Assembly (NCBI GenBank): GCA_000770645.1
Contig: JQID01000118.1
Coordinates: 9,549-58,016 of the forward strand
Source of the DNA: Desulfosporosinus sp. Tol-M
GTDB lineage: Bacteria; Bacillota; Desulfitobacteriia; Desulfitobacteriales; Desulfitobacteriaceae
Length of the DNA: 48,468 nucleotides
Direction: 5' to 3'
The position numbers and the translations under genes are program-made. The number at the start of each line of letters is the position of its first letter. Position 1 is the stretch's first letter. The notes beneath the pieces were generated by a model that worked only from the letters and a program-made list of their open reading frames with translations, was not told where the DNA came from and did no database searches. Below are positions 47,189 through 48,468 of this stretch, one piece after another.

Positions 47189-48468
47189 ATGAACGATAAT
47201 AAAGCTGTTAACAAAACCGCGGAGGAAAACCTAACGTTAGAATGTCTCCGACTCATCTCCGACGGCTCGGGTATAGGGTATCTGAACGGTATAGCAACAT
47301 TCGTGCCCGGTCTTCTTCCTGGAGAAACCGGGGAGGTTGAAGTGTATAAAGCTAAAAAGAAATGGCAACGGGCTCGGCTTCTGAGGATTATCAAGCCTTC
47401 GTCTGAACGCATTGCTGCCCCTTGTTCTGTTTTCGGAGGGTGCGGGGGATGCCAGCTCCAGCATATGACTTACGAAGGGACCCTCCTGTGGAAGAACCGT
47501 TGGGTGGAGGATGCACTCGCAAGAATTGGAAAAATAAGCGTTGAGGTCGAGCCTATTATCGGGGTGCCTGTTCCATGGCGTTATCGCAATAAGGCGCGTC
47601 TTCACCGTGAACCAAGCGGTAAAATAGGATATTACAAGGAGAAATCCAAGGACCTTGTCCATTTCCCGGATTGTCTTTTATTAAGTGAGCGTATGAATCG
47701 CTGGATTCGACGCACTGAGGAATTTATGACTGCCGGGTATGCGGAAATAGACACCTTAACGTTTCGTGAGAATACAAAAGGAGAAGGGCTTTTGTTTTTA
47801 GAGGGAAAGGCTGCCAAAGGTTTTTCAGTCGAGGATAACCAGGAATTGTTGGAGGCTCTACTTAAGGAAGGGGTTCGCTCAGTCTGGGGAACCGATTCGG
47901 AAGGCGGTTTAGCGTTGGTGTGGGGAGAGGAAGCGTTCAGCCAAACGATTCTCGGCATGACCTTTAACGTTTCTCCGTTAGCGTTTCTCCAAGTAAATCC
48001 GCAGCAAACGGACGTCCTTTACTCCCATGTTCTGGATGGGGCTGCTCTGACAGGAGACGAAACCGTCTGGGATCTTTATTCCGGGATTGGGACACTCGCT
48101 TTAGTTCTGGCCTCAAAGGCCAAGAGGGTAACGGGCATCGAGGAAAATCCGTATGCGGTTGAGGATGCTATCCAAAACGCTGCTCGTAATAATGCTGTTG
48201 GCCCTGTTGAATTTCTGAAGGGGAAAGTCGAATCGCGGATGATGAGGTTAGATGAGCGGCCCGATGTCGTTGTCTTAGATCCACCCAGAACAGGCATACA
48301 TCCGATTGTCGGGCAACGCTTACTGGAGCTGAAACCCCAGCGGATCATCTATGTGTCTTGCGACCCAGGAACCCTGGCTCGGGATCTCGGAGTCCTTTCA
48401 CTGGGAGGATATGGAGTTGAAAGCGTGCAGCCAGTTGATATGTTTCCTTGGACGCAGCACGTTGAGAC
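47189..48468 (+). CDS. RNA m5U methyltransferase of the RlmD/TrmA family (3' end outside window)
   Basis: At least 426 residues, open to the end of the window. Order: N-terminal TRAM domain, 4Fe-4S cysteines (CSVFGGCGGCQLQH, about residue 80), SAM site DLYSGIGTLALVLASKA (about 292), DPPRTGIHP (about 367), catalytic SCDPGTLARDL (about 391) and a PWTQHVE end motif just before the cut. It methylates uridine in 23S rRNA, or in tRNA. Probably only a few residues are missing. ATG follows TAGGAGATTTGC. Confidence 0.9.
   Translation, partial: MNDNKAVNKTAEENLTLECLRLISDGSGIGYLNGIATFVPGLLPGETGEVEVYKAKKKWQRARLLRIIKPSSERIAAPCSVFGGCGGCQLQHMTYEGTLLWKNRWVEDALARIGKISVEVEPIIGVPVPWRYRNKARLHREPSGKIGYYKEKSKDLVHFPDCLLLSERMNRWIRRTEEFMTAGYAEIDTLTFRENTKGEGLLFLEGKAAKGFSVEDNQELLEALLKEGVRSVWGTDSEGGLALVWGEEAFSQTILGMTFNVSPLAFLQVNPQQTDVLYSHVLDGAALTGDETVWDLYSGIGTLALVLASKAKRVTGIEENPYAVEDAIQNAARNNAVGPVEFLKGKVESRMMRLDERPDVVVLDPPRTGIHPIVGQRLLELKPQRIIYVSCDPGTLARDLGVLSLGGYGVESVQPVDMFPWTQHVE

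Overview
The window reads as a chromosomal segment of an anaerobic, low-to-mid-GC, probably spore-forming Firmicute of the Desulfitobacterium/Desulfosporosinus/Syntrophomonas kind. The reasons are a dnaG-sigA pair, gatCAB, a MurT/GatD pair, an EndoAI/EndoA toxin-antitoxin pair, strong GGAGG ribosome sites, and a dense block of [FeFe]-hydrogenase and formate dehydrogenase genes beside butyrate-type beta-oxidation genes. Genus is inference. All genes supported here are on the + strand.

Layout. 1-8.2 kb: end of alanine racemase, glutamate dehydrogenase, a small membrane protein, murT-gatD (peptidoglycan amidation), EndoAI/EndoA, a class I amidotransferase-like hydrolase, and a Pit phosphate transporter with its DUF47 partner. 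8.2-26.8 kb is the H2/formate region: a decayed hydC copy, a formate channel, a three-gene NAD-linked formate dehydrogenase whose catalytic subunit is a selenoprotein (in-frame UGA at 13155-13157 with a SECIS-like hairpin), a parallel hydC-hydB-hydA [FeFe]-hydrogenase operon, a tandem pair of riboswitch-like elements resembling the molybdenum-cofactor (Moco) RNA, an exported [FeFe]-hydrogenase with Tat-bearing small subunit and cytochrome b, then a TM1266-type regulator and the maturases hydG, hydF, hydE. 27-35 kb: metallophosphoesterase, dnaG, sigA, three tRNAs, an acyltransferase, trmK, a Nif3-family gene and RNase P RNA. 35.7-42.9 kb: small membrane protein, a compositionally odd ligA, gatCAB and a DUF6125-like gene. 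43-48.5 kb: 3-hydroxybutyryl-CoA dehydrogenase, crotonase, thiolase, a CPBP protease and a truncated RlmD/TrmA-type RNA methyltransferase.

How it fits together. Beta-oxidation makes NADH. The two NuoE/NuoF-containing enzymes could pass NADH electrons to protons (H2) or CO2 (formate), and the channel moves formate. The exported hydrogenase with cytochrome b links periplasmic H2 chemistry to the membrane. The maturases build the H-clusters. Both NuoF-like subunits are short, about 406 residues, without the extra iron-sulfur domains of the bifurcating type. This suggests NADH-dependent, ferredoxin-independent enzymes like those described in Syntrophomonas.

The H2/formate region is also full of scars: a decayed hydC (8505-8722), the two ends of a deleted hydCBA operon joined together (about 22018-22235), a fragment of the amidotransferase gene (14820-14877), a 149-nt inverted-repeat element, a folded non-coding block at 10106-10265, and the 203-nt-period tandem riboswitch repeat. 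A second theme is degenerate heptamer repeats beside the tRNAs, with a similar repeat-built insertion inside RNase P RNA.
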